Both the position numbers and the translations under genes were made by a program. The notes under the pieces were generated by a model, which worked only from the letters and a program-made list of their open reading frames with translations, did no database searches and was not told where the DNA came from. A stretch of DNA of 64,000 nt from Sinorhizobium medicae (lineage in GTDB: Bacteria > Pseudomonadota > Alphaproteobacteria > Rhizobiales > Rhizobiaceae), in assembly GCF_007827695.1 (NCBI RefSeq), contig NZ_VITA01000004.1:310001-374000 (forward strand), read 5' to 3'. The first letter of the stretch is position 1. The number at the start of each line of letters is the position of its first letter. Positions 37,973 to 49,358 of the stretch are shown here, piece after piece.

Positions 37973-38786
37973 CCGAAAAAACTACTTCCACCTGCATCTT
38001 ATCTCCGATTCGACTGGCGAGACCCTGATCGCCGCGGGACGTGCGGCGGCCGCACAATTTCAATCCTCCCACGCGCTGGAACATGTCTACCCGCTGATCC
38101 GAAACCGGAAGCAGCTGATGCAGGTCATGGAAGCGGTTGACGGCGCCCCGGGCATCGTCCTTTACACGATCGTCGACCGAGAGCTTGCCGGCCTCATCGA
38201 TCAAAGGTGCCGTGAGATCGGCGTCCCTTGCGTCTCGGTGCTCGACCCGATCATCGAGCTTTTTCAATCCTATCTCGGTTCGCCTTCGCGCCGCCGCTCT
38301 GGCGCGCAGCACGTGATGGATGCCGAGTATTTTGCGCGCATAGAGGCTCTGAACTTCACGATGGATCATGACGACGGCCAGATCCCCGCCGATTTCGACG
38401 AGGCGGATGTGGTGCTCGTGGGCGTGAGCCGCACGTCGAAGACGCCGACGAGCATCTATCTGGCCAATCGCGGCATAAAGACGGCCAATATCCCGATCGT
38501 GCCGGGCGTGTCCCTGCCGGAGGGGCTGCTGACCGCGACGAAGCCGCTGATCGTCGGCCTCATTGCATCCGCCGAGCGGCTGTCCCAGGTGCGCCAGCAC
38601 CGGGTGCTCGGAACGACGCAGAGTTTCCACGGAGAAGATTATACGGACCGGGCTGCGATCGCCGAGGAGTTGAAATATGCCCGCTCGCTATGCGCGCGCA
38701 ACAACTGGCCGCTGATCGATGTGACGCGCCGTTCGATCGAAGAGACGGCCGCAGCGATCGTTGCCCTGCGGCCGCGGCTCAGATAG
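37965..38786 (+). CDS. Pyruvate phosphate dikinase / PEP synthase regulatory protein
   Basis: Bifunctional ADP-dependent kinase and Pi-dependent pyrophosphorylase that switches PPDK or PEP synthase off and on by threonine phosphorylation (DUF299 family). 273 residues with the N-terminal [13 protein letters not shown] and the nucleotide-binding segment [18 protein letters not shown] near residue 156. GTG 37965 gives [12 protein letters not shown]. Being the first gene right of the origin, it is replicated first. Whether the partner is PpdK or PpsA is not visible here. Confidence 0.9.
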   Translation: MENRKNYFHLHLISDSTGETLIAAGRAAAAQFQSSHALEHVYPLIRNRKQLMQVMEAVDGAPGIVLYTIVDRELAGLIDQRCREIGVPCVSVLDPIIELFQSYLGSPSRRRSGAQHVMDAEYFARIEALNFTMDHDDGQIPADFDEADVVLVGVSRTSKTPTSIYLANRGIKTANIPIVPGVSLPEGLLTATKPLIVGLIASAERLSQVRQHRVLGTTQSFHGEDYTDRAAIAEELKYARSLCARNNWPLIDVTRRSIEETAAAIVALRPRLR

Positions 38787-38842
38787 AGCGAAGCGGAAGG
38801 AATACAGCTCCAGGATTGCGGACAGAAACCGGAACGGAAAAC

Positions 38843-39442
38843 ATGAGACCCTCGCTCGTATTGGCATCGGCCAGTCCCTTCCGCCGCACTCTGCTCGTCA
38901 ATGCGGGACTTTCGTTCGAGGCCCGGGCGGCTGAAATTGACGAGCGTGCACTCGAGCAGCCGCTCGAATCGTCGGGCGCGTCGCCGGCCGATGTGGCGCT
39001 TGTGCTTGCCGAGGCAAAGGCGAAGGATGTCGCGCGACATTTTCCGGGGGCTCTCGTGATCGGCTCCGATCAGACGATGTCGCTTGGAAGCCGGGTCTAT
39101 CACAAGCCCCGGGATTTGGCGGAAGCCGCCGAACATCTCCTGTCGCTCTCGGGCAAGACGCACAGCCTCAACAGTGCGGTGGTGCTCATTCGCGATGACG
39201 CGGTTGTCTGGCGGCATGTTTCCACTGCAAGCATGACGGTGCGGCGGCTGAGACAGGGCTTCATCGATCGGCATCTCGAACGCGTGGGCGCCAAGGCGCT
39301 GACAAGCGTCGGCGCCTATCAGCTTGAAGGTGAGGGCATCCAGCTGTTCGAGAGGATAGATGGCGATTACTTCACCATCCTCGGACTGCCGATGCTGCCG
39401 CTCCTGTCCAGACTTCGCGAAATGGGTGCGATCGATGCGTGA
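38843..39442 (+). CDS. maf: Maf-like nucleoside triphosphate pyrophosphatase
   Basis: House-cleaning hydrolase of non-canonical nucleotides; some family members inhibit septation. 199 residues starting [14 protein letters not shown], with the family's substrate motif SASP-x-R-R, and [11 protein letters not shown] holding the catalytic aspartate. ATG 38843 is chosen; upstream codons in frame overlap ppsR. It overlaps aroE by eight bases and is in the ppsR-maf-aroE-coaE order. Confidence 0.9.
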   Translation: MRPSLVLASASPFRRTLLVNAGLSFEARAAEIDERALEQPLESSGASPADVALVLAEAKAKDVARHFPGALVIGSDQTMSLGSRVYHKPRDLAEAAEHLLSLSGKTHSLNSAVVLIRDDAVVWRHVSTASMTVRRLRQGFIDRHLERVGAKALTSVGAYQLEGEGIQLFERIDGDYFTILGLPMLPLLSRLREMGAIDA

Positions 39443-40295
39443 TTCACGTGAAACATTTGTTAACCATGCCTTCGTCGCGGGCTATCCGGTGAAGCATTCG
39501 CGCTCGCCGCTCATTCATGGCTACTGGCTGAAGCGCTTCGGAATTCAGGGAAGCTACCGTGCCCACGAGGTCACGTCCGACGCCTTCCCGGATTTCATGC
39601 GGCAGATCAAGGAGGGAACCGCCGGCTTCTGCGGCGGCAATGTCACGATTCCGCATAAAGAGGCCGCCTTTCGGCTGTCCGACCGGCCGGACGAATTGAG
39701 CGCCGAACTGGGGGCCGCCAACACGCTCTGGCTCGAGAATGGGACCATCCGCGCGACGAACACCGATGGTCGCGGTTTCGTTGCCAATCTCGATGAGCGC
39801 GCCAAAGGCTGGGACCGCATCTCGGCCGCGGTCATTCTCGGCGCCGGCGGTGCCAGCCGTGCGGTGATCCAGGCAATCCGCGACCGCGGGGTGAAGGCGA
39901 TCCATGTGGTGAACCGCACGCCCGAGCGGGCGAGGGAACTCGCGGATCGCTTCGGTAGCGCGGTGCACGCGCATTCCATGGCCGCGCTTCCAGAAGTTCT
40001 TTCCGGCGCCGGGCTTTTCGTGAACACGACGTCACTCGGAATGGATGGCGAGCCTGCGCCGGCGATCGACTTTTCGAAGCTGGCGCGGGACGCCGTCGTG
40101 ACTGATATCGTCTATGTGCCGTTGAAGACGCCGCTGCTTCGGCAGGCCGAAGAACAGGGCTTTCGCGTTGTCGATGGACTTGGCATGCTCCTCCACCAGG
40201 CGGCGCCCGGATTCGAAAAATGGTTCGGCCTCAGGCCGGTCGTCGACGAAGCGCTCAGAGAGATCATCATCAGCGATATGGACAAGCACGCATGA
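39435..40295 (+). CDS. aroE: Shikimate dehydrogenase
   Basis: NADPH-dependent reduction of 3-dehydroshikimate in aromatic amino acid synthesis. 286 residues: substrate-binding [12 protein letters not shown], catalytic lysine in [11 protein letters not shown], Rossmann loop [12 protein letters not shown] and NTTSLGM. ATG 39435 is inside the last codons of maf. The N-terminus [13 protein letters not shown] includes Ser-Arg-Glu-Thr encoded by a parS-like site, so residues 3-7 may be constrained by DNA function rather than enzyme function. Its stop overlaps the coaE start (ATGA). Confidence 0.95.
   Translation: MRDSRETFVNHAFVAGYPVKHSRSPLIHGYWLKRFGIQGSYRAHEVTSDAFPDFMRQIKEGTAGFCGGNVTIPHKEAAFRLSDRPDELSAELGAANTLWLENGTIRATNTDGRGFVANLDERAKGWDRISAAVILGAGGASRAVIQAIRDRGVKAIHVVNRTPERARELADRFGSAVHAHSMAALPEVLSGAGLFVNTTSLGMDGEPAPAIDFSKLARDAVVTDIVYVPLKTPLLRQAEEQGFRVVDGLGMLLHQAAPGFEKWFGLRPVVDEALREIIISDMDKHA
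39440..39455. other. parS-like ParB-binding site 8, maf/aroE junction
   Basis: TGATTCACGTGAAACA matches parS at 15 of 16 positions; the only change, T3 to A, creates GATTC (39441-39445), a GANTC site. It covers the maf stop and the first codons of aroE, 1.5 kb right of the origin candidate, and is the only core-intact site on that side. Confidence 0.78.
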
Positions 40296-40876
40296 TCATC
40301 GTCGGCCTTACCGGTTCCATCGGGATGGGGAAATCGACCGCAGCAGGGATGTTCCGGGAACTGGGCGTGCCGGTCAACGATGCCGACGAAGTGGTGCACC
40401 AGCTATATCGCGGGGAAGCGGTGGAGCCGATCGAAGCCGCCTTTCCGGGCGTCGCGAAGGACGGCACCATCGACCGGTCGGAGCTTTCGCAGCGGCTTGT
40501 CGCGGCTCCCGAGCGCCTTGCCGAATTGGAGCAAATCGTCCATCCCTTGGTGCGTGCCAGAGAGCAGGAATTCCTCGCGCGTTGCAAGGCAGCCGGCTCT
40601 CCTTTCGTGGTTCTCGACATTCCGCTGCTCTTCGAGACCAAGGCCGAGACACGCGTCGACCGCGTCATAGTCGTGACCTGCGATCCCGAGATGCAGAAAG
40701 AACGCGTCTTGAAACGCCCGGGAATGACGGCCGAAAAATTCGCGATGATTCTCAAGCGGCAGGTGCCGGACAGCGAGAAACGCAGCCGTGCGGACTATGT
40801 CGTCGATACCAGCGACAGCTTCGATGTCACACGGCAGCAGATCCGCGCGATCGTCGACGATTTGAGGGCGAATTAG
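40292..40876 (+). CDS. coaE: Dephospho-CoA kinase
   Basis: Last step of coenzyme A synthesis: phosphorylates the ribose 3'-hydroxyl of dephospho-CoA. 194 residues, P-loop [17 protein letters not shown] at the N-terminus and the substrate motif VLDIPLLFE near residue 108. ATG 40292 overlaps the aroE stop by four bases, showing coupling. Confidence 0.95.
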   Translation: MIIVGLTGSIGMGKSTAAGMFRELGVPVNDADEVVHQLYRGEAVEPIEAAFPGVAKDGTIDRSELSQRLVAAPERLAELEQIVHPLVRAREQEFLARCKAAGSPFVVLDIPLLFETKAETRVDRVIVVTCDPEMQKERVLKRPGMTAEKFAMILKRQVPDSEKRSRADYVVDTSDSFDVTRQQIRAIVDDLRAN

Positions 40877-41011
40877 CCGTTCGCCGCGGAAAGGTGCTCG
40901 TATCAACGGTGCAAAGCCTTCGCCGCAACTTCAATTGACGGTCGAATGACACTAAGAATGGAAAACAGCTTCGGGTGATTCGCTCCGAAACATCGTCTAC
41001 AGGGCTCCCGC

Positions 41012-41740
41012 ATGCGTGAAATCATCTTCGATACGGAAACGACCGGTCTCGACAACCGCGAGGACCGGGTCATCGAGATCGGCGGAATCGAGCTCGAGAA
41101 TCAGTTTCCGACGGGGCGCACGATCCATATCTATATCAATCCGGGCGATCGCAAGGTTCATCCGGAAGCGCTCGCCGTCCACGGCATTACGGATGATTTC
41201 CTGAAGGACAAGCCGTCCTTCGCCGAGATAGCACAGGAAATCGTCGATTTCTTCGGCGATGCCCGCTGGGTCGCCCACAACGCGACCTTCGATATGGGCT
41301 TCATCAATGCGGAGTTTGAGCGGCTCGGTCTGCCGCCGGTTGGCAGCGACAGGGTGATCGACACGCTATCCCTTGCCCGGCGCAAGCACCCGATGGGGCC
41401 GAATTCGCTCGATGCGCTCTGCCGCCGCTACGGTATCGACAACTCCCATCGAACCAGGCACGGGGCGCTGCTCGACTCCGAACTCCTCGCCGAAGTCTAT
41501 ATTGAGATGATCGGGGGGCGCCAGGCGGCGCTGGGTCTCGTGATGACGGAGACGGGTGGACGGTCGCTCGAAGCCGACGACGGGCCGGTTATCATCGTCG
41601 GGAGGGAGCGGCCTTTGCGGCCACGGCTGACGGAGGCCGAAATCGCTGCTCATGCGGCGCTCGTCTCGAAGATCGGCGCAAATGCAATATGGGCAAAATT
41701 CAGCGAAGCTGAAGATATCCTGAGATCGGAAGCCGTTTAG
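41012..41740 (+). CDS. dnaQ: DNA polymerase III epsilon subunit (3'-5' proofreading exonuclease)
   Basis: DEDDh exonuclease: Exo I DTETTGLD at residues 7-14, Exo II around HNATFDMGFINAEF, Exo III HGALLDSELLAEVY. 242 residues, including the C-terminal linker that binds the alpha subunit. ATG 41012. It is separated by 135 bases from coaE, so it may have its own promoter. A two-way terminator follows, facing secB. Confidence 0.95.
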   Translation: MREIIFDTETTGLDNREDRVIEIGGIELENQFPTGRTIHIYINPGDRKVHPEALAVHGITDDFLKDKPSFAEIAQEIVDFFGDARWVAHNATFDMGFINAEFERLGLPPVGSDRVIDTLSLARRKHPMGPNSLDALCRRYGIDNSHRTRHGALLDSELLAEVYIEMIGGRQAALGLVMTETGGRSLEADDGPVIIVGRERPLRPRLTEAEIAAHAALVSKIGANAIWAKFSEAEDILRSEAV

Positions 41741-41854
41741 CGCCTACGGCGCCGTGCAGACGCACAAAGGCCGCTGTAGCACCTTGATCTACTGCCCGTG
41801 GCAAAACGGTGGAGCACCGTTCCTATTTGCGAACTGGTTGTGCGGGCACGATAC

Positions 41855-41884
41855 AAAAAACCCGGCTCGCTGAGCCGGGTTTTG
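41855..41884. terminator. Bidirectional rho-independent terminator between dnaQ and secB
   Basis: AACCCGGCTC (41859-41868) pairs with GAGCCGGGTT (41872-41881) across a GCT loop. A-run 41855-41860 and TTTT at 41880-41883 give U-tracts on both strands. It is 18 bases from the secB stop, so it probably serves secB strongly and dnaQ also. Confidence 0.88.
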
Positions 41885-41901
41885 CGGATATTTCAAAGCG
41901 G

Positions 41902-42408
41902 TCAGTTAGCCGTATCGTTGGTGTTAGCGACCTGCGCGCGCACCTTTTCCTCTGCCATGCGCTGGGCAAACATCTGCGCGAAATCGATGGGGTCGATCAT
42001 CAGGGGCGGGAAGCCGCCATTGCGGGTGGCATCGGCTACGATCTGGCGCGCGAAGGGAAACAGCAGGCGCGGGCACTCGATGAAGAGCAGCGGCAGCATG
42101 TGTTCCTGCGGGAAGCCGGCGACACGGAAGACGCCGCCATAGGCGAGCTCGACGTTGAACAGCATCTTGTCGCCGTCCTTCGCCTGGGCGCTCAGCGACA
42201 GGACGACATCGAAATCATTCTCCGCAAGCGGATTGGCGTTGACGTTGACATTGATGTTGATCGCCGGAGAGCGGTCGCGGGCCTGGAGCGAGCGGGGTGC
42301 GCCGGGGTTCTCGAAGGAGAGGTCCTTGACATACTGGGCCAGGATGTTGAGCGACGGGCTTGGCTGTTGGGCACTGCCGTTGCCGTTGGATGCGGAATCA
42401 GTCGTCAT
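41902..42408 (-). CDS. secB: Protein-export chaperone SecB
   Basis: Tetrameric chaperone that keeps preproteins unfolded and delivers them to SecA. 168 residues; core [21 protein letters not shown] and the C-terminal block [31 protein letters not shown] in part. The N-terminus is a low-complexity [15 protein letters not shown] tail. ATG 42408 is preceded by GGAAAC; ATG 42450 would add 14 unlike residues. Confidence 0.94.
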   Translation of the reverse strand: MTTDSASNGNGSAQQPSPSLNILAQYVKDLSFENPGAPRSLQARDRSPAININVNVNANPLAENDFDVVLSLSAQAKDGDKMLFNVELAYGGVFRVAGFPQEHMLPLLFIECPRLLFPFARQIVADATRNGGFPPLMIDPIDFAQMFAQRMAEEKVRAQVANTNDTAN

Positions 42409-42500
42409 AAGAGTTTCCTCGGACTTCGAAATGGTGAGGCCATCTAGCATCTCGGACTTTGGCTTACAACCCTCGTGGCCCGGCTCCGAGGCAAGGCGAT

Positions 42501-43049
42501 TTAGCGAGACAGACGGTTCGTCGGTGGCTCTGGCCCGTCCTCGTCCTTCTTCTTGCGCGAGAATTCGTCCTCCTCGAGATCAATGATCAGCGGCCCGCGG
42601 CGGTCCTCCCGCCGAGGTCCCGAAGATCCGGGGTCAGTGGAGTGGGGACCAGAGGATTGAGGATTGGAGGATCCGTATCCGGGGGCGCTGCTCAATATCG
42701 TTATCCGGCTGCGCAGAAAGGCAGCGACGGCGCGACGGACCGGGGGCAGGAAGATGAAGACGCCGAGAATGTCGCTGATGAAGCCCGGCACGATCAAAAG
42801 AATTGCGGCGATGAACACCAGCACGCCTCCGAGGACGTCGAGCCCGGGATCAATGCCCGTTCGGGCCGCTTCCTGCACGCGCCGGAGTACGCTGAATCCT
42901 TGGATGCGCAGGAGCATGATGCCGGCGATGGCGCTTAAGAAAACAAGGAGAAGTGTCATCGCCACGCCGATTTCGCGTCCGACGGCAACGAAGCCGGCGA
43001 TTTCGGCGAGCGGCAGCCCGAGAATGAGGAGCGGGATCAGGAAACGCAT
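42501..43049 (-). CDS. FxsA family membrane protein
   Basis: 182 residues with four hydrophobic segments, starting [24 protein letters not shown], then [18 protein letters not shown] and [30 protein letters not shown], the last being the family signature. The tail is charged and Ser/Pro-rich. In E. coli FxsA eases F-plasmid exclusion of phage T7; its housekeeping role is unknown. ATG 43049 chosen for its strong membrane start; ATG 43064 is the alternative. Confidence 0.88.
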   Translation of the reverse strand: MRFLIPLLILGLPLAEIAGFVAVGREIGVAMTLLLVFLSAIAGIMLLRIQGFSVLRRVQEAARTGIDPGLDVLGGVLVFIAAILLIVPGFISDILGVFIFLPPVRRAVAAFLRSRITILSSAPGYGSSNPQSSGPHSTDPGSSGPRREDRRGPLIIDLEEDEFSRKKKDEDGPEPPTNRLSR

Positions 43050-43177
43050 CGTCCGTGCTCGCAAGAAGGTGAGTGCAATTATCCGGTCTCCGGTTTATGG
43101 GTGCGACATCGTCGTTTGAATGGTCTATCCTTCCAGACTATATGGAACAGTACGAGAAATTCTAACAGCGGTTCCGG

Positions 43178-43888
43178 GTGGAAATGGGCTCTTTTGATTT
43201 CATCACATTTTTTTTCCTGATCGCTGCCGTGGTCATTTTCCTGCAATTGCGTAGCGTACTTGGTCGCAGGACCGGCAGCGAGCGGCCTCCTTTCGATCCA
43301 TATTCCTCACGGGATATCGCTCAGGGTCCGGAGGCCAAGGATAACGGCAAGGTCGTTCAGCTTCCTCGACGCGACGGCGCGGCCGAAGACGAGTCCCGGT
43401 ATGCCGAGATCGAAACGGTCGCCAAAGCCGGGACCCCGCTCAACGCCCAGCTGAGGGCCGTTACGGATGCGGATCCCAATTTCAATCCGGTCGAATTCCT
43501 CAACGGTGCGAAGATGGCCTACGAGATGATCGTCATGGCCTTTGCCGATGGCGATCGCAAAACGCTTAAGGGATTGCTGTCGCGCGAAGTCTATGAGGGC
43601 TTCGAGGCCGCGATCGCGGAGCGCGAGAACAAGGGCGAAGTCGTCAAGTCGACTTTCGTCGGCATAGACAAGGCCGACATCGTGCATGCGGAGATCAAGG
43701 ACAGCGAGGAAAATATCACGGTCAGGATCATCAGCCAGCTTATTTCCGCAACCTACGACAAGCAGGGAAAGCTGGTCGATGGGGACGCCGAATCGGTTGC
43801 CGAAGTGAACGATCTGTGGACCTTCTCGCGTGACATCCGTTCACGCGACCCGAACTGGAAGCTGATCGCTACCGAATCTGAAAACTGA
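43178..43888 (+). CDS. Tim44/TimA family protein
   Basis: 236 residues with one N-terminal membrane segment (FITFFFLIAAVVIFLQLRSVLG) and a C-terminal Tim44-like domain (from about residue 85: NPVEFLNGAKMAYEMIVMAFADGD). The mitochondrial relative tethers Hsp70 to the import channel. The alphaproteobacterial protein is an inner-membrane adaptor of uncertain partner. The GTG at 43178 and the ATG at 43184 are both possible starts. It is divergent from fxsA and begins the run timA-mltA-smr-xre. Confidence 0.85.
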   Translation: MEMGSFDFITFFFLIAAVVIFLQLRSVLGRRTGSERPPFDPYSSRDIAQGPEAKDNGKVVQLPRRDGAAEDESRYAEIETVAKAGTPLNAQLRAVTDADPNFNPVEFLNGAKMAYEMIVMAFADGDRKTLKGLLSREVYEGFEAAIAERENKGEVVKSTFVGIDKADIVHAEIKDSEENITVRIISQLISATYDKQGKLVDGDAESVAEVNDLWTFSRDIRSRDPNWKLIATESEN

Positions 43889-43905
43889 CCGGGAAGCGGG
43901 CGGCC

Positions 43906-45024
43906 ATGGCTTTTGATCTCGAGCCGGTCTCCTTTTCGGAGCTGCCAGGCTGGTTTGCGGACGACCCGGCGCCGGTGATCGCTTCACTTCGCCGCTGTCA
44001 CCGGCATGTAACGACGGTGAAGCCGTATAAGACCGGTTCGCTCGGGCTTTCGGTGGAGGACATGTTGCCGGCCTTCGAGGCGGCGGGTGGGGATTTCGCC
44101 AATGCGGCGGCCGCACGTGCTTTTTTCGAGGCCTGGTTCGTTCCGTTTCGTATCCGCCCGAAAGGGAAACGGGCGGGCTTCGTCACCGCCTTCTACGAGC
44201 CCGAGATCGAAGTCCGGGAAGAGCCGGATGCGAATTTCCGCTTTCCATTATACCGGCGCCCCTCCGACCTCGTCGATATAAACGACGCAAACCGGCCGGA
44301 GGGGATGGACCCCTATTTCGCTTTCGGATGCCTTCGTGACGGCAGGATCGAAGAATATCCGGATCGCTGCGCCATCGAAGAGGGCTTTCTCGCCGGGCGC
44401 GGGCTGGAGATCGCCTATGCCCGCTCCAAGGTCGACGTCTTTTTCGTCCATGTGCAGGGGGCAGCCCGGCTGAACTATCCGGACGGGTCGCGTCGGCGCA
44501 TCACCTATGCCGCAAAAACCGGGCATCGCTTCACCGCGATCGGCAAACTGTTGATCGAGCGTGGAGAGATCGACGCCGCCACCGTGTCGATGGCCAGTAT
44601 TCGTGAATGGCTCGCGGCCCATCCGGACAGGACGGATGAGGTTCTTCGGCATAACCGGTCCTTCATCTTTTTCCGCGAGGCGCCGGTCGAGAAAGATGAT
44701 CTCGGCCCCGTCGCTGCTGCCAAGGTGCCGCTCGAGCCGGGCCGGTCGCTTGCGGTGGACCGACTCATCCACACTTTCGGCGTTCCTTTTTACATCGCGA
44801 GCGAGACGCTGACCCATCTCGACGGAGGAAATTCCTTCGGCCGCCTGATGCTCGCGCTGGACACCGGCTCTGCCATTGTCGGCCCGGCCCGTGGCGATAT
44901 TTTCACCGGTTCCGGCGACGCGGCGGGGGATCTCGCCGGTTCCGTGCGCAACGAAGCAGACTTCTTCATTCTCGTGCCCCTTGCGGCCGCGGCCCGATAT
45001 CGCCGGCAGTCCAGTCATGGCTAG
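43906..45024 (+). CDS. mltA: MltA-type lytic murein transglycosylase
   Basis: 372 residues with the MltA N-terminal and 3D domains: TAFYEPEIEV, VHVQGAARLNYPDG, and the catalytic-aspartate block ALDTGSAIVGPARGDIF near residue 318-335. E. coli MltA is an outer-membrane lipoprotein, but no signal peptide or lipobox is visible here (MAFDLEPVSFSELPGWF) and no earlier start encodes one. Export is therefore unexplained. It is 17 bases after timA and overlaps the smr gene by eight bases. Confidence 0.88.
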   Translation: MAFDLEPVSFSELPGWFADDPAPVIASLRRCHRHVTTVKPYKTGSLGLSVEDMLPAFEAAGGDFANAAAARAFFEAWFVPFRIRPKGKRAGFVTAFYEPEIEVREEPDANFRFPLYRRPSDLVDINDANRPEGMDPYFAFGCLRDGRIEEYPDRCAIEEGFLAGRGLEIAYARSKVDVFFVHVQGAARLNYPDGSRRRITYAAKTGHRFTAIGKLLIERGEIDAATVSMASIREWLAAHPDRTDEVLRHNRSFIFFREAPVEKDDLGPVAAAKVPLEPGRSLAVDRLIHTFGVPFYIASETLTHLDGGNSFGRLMLALDTGSAIVGPARGDIFTGSGDAAGDLAGSVRNEADFFILVPLAAAARYRRQSSHG

Positions 45025-45592
45025 GGAAAAGAAACTCTCCGCCGAGGACCGGATTCTCTGGGGGAAGGTGGCGCGCTCGGCGCGCCCGATGCCCGGGCGG
45101 CTGGATGATCTCGAGGAACTGCTCGGCGGGGCGGCGGAAATCAAGGCCGTGCCTGGTCCGGAGGCGGACTCCTCGAGCGCCCCCGAGAAGATCGACAGAG
45201 GCTTTTCGATCAGCCGGGAGAAAATGGAACAGCGCCCGCATCATCCGCTGGAGCGGCCGGTCAAACGCAAGCTCGCTAAGGGCAGGTTGACGCTGGAGGC
45301 CCGTATCGACCTTCACGGCATGATCCAGAGCGAGGCGCACGGCCTGCTGCTGCAGTTCCTCCTCAGAGCGCGGGAGCGCGGTATGCGTCATGTCCTTGTC
45401 ATAACCGGCAAGGGCACATCCCTTGGCAGCGACGGCGCCTTGAAGCGCGCGGTGCCGTTCTGGTTTTCGCTGCCGGAGTTCCGGCCGTTGATTTCGTCCT
45501 ACGAACCGGCAGCGCGCAATCATGGCGGCGAGGGGGCGTTGTATGTGCGGCTGGCGCGGGCGAAGGAAGCGCGTCATGACCCCATTCGGTGA
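45017..45592 (+). CDS. Smr-domain protein
   Basis: 191 residues. The C-terminal Smr domain (from about residue 88: LEARIDLHGMIQSEAHGLLLQFLL) contains the D-L-H-G motif, followed by VLVITGKGTSLGSDGALKRAVPFWF, matching the T-G-K-G motif of this nuclease-type fold. The N-terminal half is low-complexity and charged. ATG 45017 is inside the end of mltA. Function is a presumed nucleic-acid nicking or ribosome-related role; not established in this genus. Confidence 0.86.
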   Translation: MAREKKLSAEDRILWGKVARSARPMPGRLDDLEELLGGAAEIKAVPGPEADSSSAPEKIDRGFSISREKMEQRPHHPLERPVKRKLAKGRLTLEARIDLHGMIQSEAHGLLLQFLLRARERGMRHVLVITGKGTSLGSDGALKRAVPFWFSLPEFRPLISSYEPAARNHGGEGALYVRLARAKEARHDPIR

Positions 45593-45953
45593 GGCCGTAC
45601 GGGAGCTCCGGCGGCGCAAGGGCGTGACGCAGAAGGAGATGGCGGCGGCCATCGGGGTTTCGCCGGCCTACCTCTCGGCTCTCGAACATGGCAAGCGGGG
45701 CGCGCCGAGCTTCGATTTCCTCCAGCGCGTTGCCGGCTATTTCAACGTGATCTGGGACGAGGCCGACGAACTTTTCCGGATCGCGCATATTTCAGACCCG
45801 AAAGTGGTGCTCGACACCTCCGGTCTGCCGCCCGGTCATACCGCCTTCGCCAATCGTTTGAGCGGGCAGATTCGCAGCCTCTCGGCGGAGACGATCCGGG
45901 CACTGGAAGATGTTTTGGAAAAAGCCACATTTCCTGATAAGGACAGGGGATGA
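45576..45953 (+). CDS. XRE-family helix-turn-helix regulator
   Basis: 125 residues; N-terminal Cro/CI-type HTH at residues 5-60 (VRELRRRKGVTQKEMAAAIGVSPAYLSALEHGKRG). The rest is short, with no recognised ligand domain. ATG 45576 overlaps the smr gene by 17 bases, so the two are expressed together. Targets unknown; autoregulation of the mltA-smr operon is possible. Confidence 0.85.
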   Translation: MTPFGEAVRELRRRKGVTQKEMAAAIGVSPAYLSALEHGKRGAPSFDFLQRVAGYFNVIWDEADELFRIAHISDPKVVLDTSGLPPGHTAFANRLSGQIRSLSAETIRALEDVLEKATFPDKDRG

Positions 45954-45988
45954 AAGCCCATCCCGGCGGCAATTTTTGCGTTCGGGAT

Positions 45989-46016
45989 TTGGAACCGACG
46001 GACAAATTTCCTATAG
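45989..46016 (+). promoter_or_regulatory. Possible sigma-70 type promoter of gyrB
   Basis: TTGGAA (45989-45994), a 16-base spacer, then CTATAG (46011-46016), 72 bases before the gyrB ATG. CTATA-type -10 elements are common in rhizobia. The -35 is a weak match. Confidence 0.4.
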
Positions 46017-46081
46017 TCCGCGAGGCATCTCGCGCTGTGATTCGCAATGGATCACGACGTCCGAAACCTGGAAAGACCTGA

Positions 46082-48523
<2,442 letters not shown>

Positions 48524-48560
48524 CATCTGATTCCAGCAAGCGGCTGCATAGCTTCGAAAG

Positions 48561-48589
48561 AGCAGGGCGGATCTCCGTCCTGCTTTTTC
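48561..48589 (+). terminator. Rho-independent terminator of gyrB
   Basis: AGCAGGGCGGA (48561-48571) pairs with TCTCCGTCCTGCT, giving an 11-base stem with one G-T pair and a tiny loop, followed by TTTTT (48584-48588). Confidence 0.88.
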
Positions 48590-48600
48590 GTCGCTACGGC

Positions 48601-49197
48601 TCATTCGCCCTTGAAGTGCCCTTCGAAGACGAATTCGCTGAAAGGCCGGCGCTGGCTTGGTTTCTCGCGTTCGCGCAGGTCGTCCGGCAGGGTCGAGGGA
48701 TCGGCGATGCGGCCGATCGCAACGGCTGCCTCTACCCGGTAATGCTCCGGCACGCCCAGCACCTGTATCGCCTTTTCCCTGTCGACGCCCGCCATAGCAT
48801 GGGCATGCCAGCCGGAAAGCTGCGTCTGCAGCGCGAGTGCGAACCAGGCCGCTCCGGTATCGAAGGCGTGCGTATAGGCCGGCCGCACTTCGCCGGTCGA
48901 CGTGGTTCTGTGGGTTTTCGAAAGGATGATGACCAATGCGGAGGCGTTCTTTGCCCAGCGTTGGTTGCCTTCGTCGAGGGTCGACAGCAGGCGAGCGAAG
49001 TGCCCGGTGCCTCGACGGGCATAGACGAAGCGCCAAGGCTGGAGATTGCTGGCCGAAGGGGCCCAACGCGCCGCTTCGAAAAGCGCGAGCAGATCCTTTT
49101 CGCCTATCTCCTCGCCGGTGAAGGCTCGCGGTGACCAGCGCTCCAGAAAGATCGAGTGTATGGGGTGATCGGCTTTTCTATGGTTGATTTCTGTCAC
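48601..49197 (-). CDS. Nitroreductase family protein
   Basis: FMN-dependent oxidoreductase of about 198 residues: N-terminal RWSPRAFTGEEI and the FMN-binding ARWAPSASNLQPWRFVYA. The C-terminus GRIADPSTLPDDLREREKPS is typical of the NfnB/Frm2-type group. Physiological substrate unknown. ATG 49197. Convergent with gyrB. Confidence 0.9.
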   Translation of the reverse strand: MTEINHRKADHPIHSIFLERWSPRAFTGEEIGEKDLLALFEAARWAPSASNLQPWRFVYARRGTGHFARLLSTLDEGNQRWAKNASALVIILSKTHRTTSTGEVRPAYTHAFDTGAAWFALALQTQLSGWHAHAMAGVDREKAIQVLGVPEHYRVEAAVAIGRIADPSTLPDDLREREKPSQRRPFSEFVFEGHFKGE

Positions 49198-49358
49198 GAA
49201 CGAACATCCTTATTTCTCTAAAGCACCGCGCCGAGCTCCATTGTCGGGGCTCTGTATCGGCATATGGCATTGCCATCCGTGCGCATGAGTTCAGCATAAG
49301 CGGAAAGGACCGGTAAACGGCATATACATAATTGTCGAACCGGCAAAAAAAGTTGTAT

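Noticed and set aside
39460-39467. TTAACCAT, a CtrA-type half-site next to parS site 8
   Set aside because: Eight bases occur by chance about twice in this window, and it is coding sequence of aroE with no promoter context.
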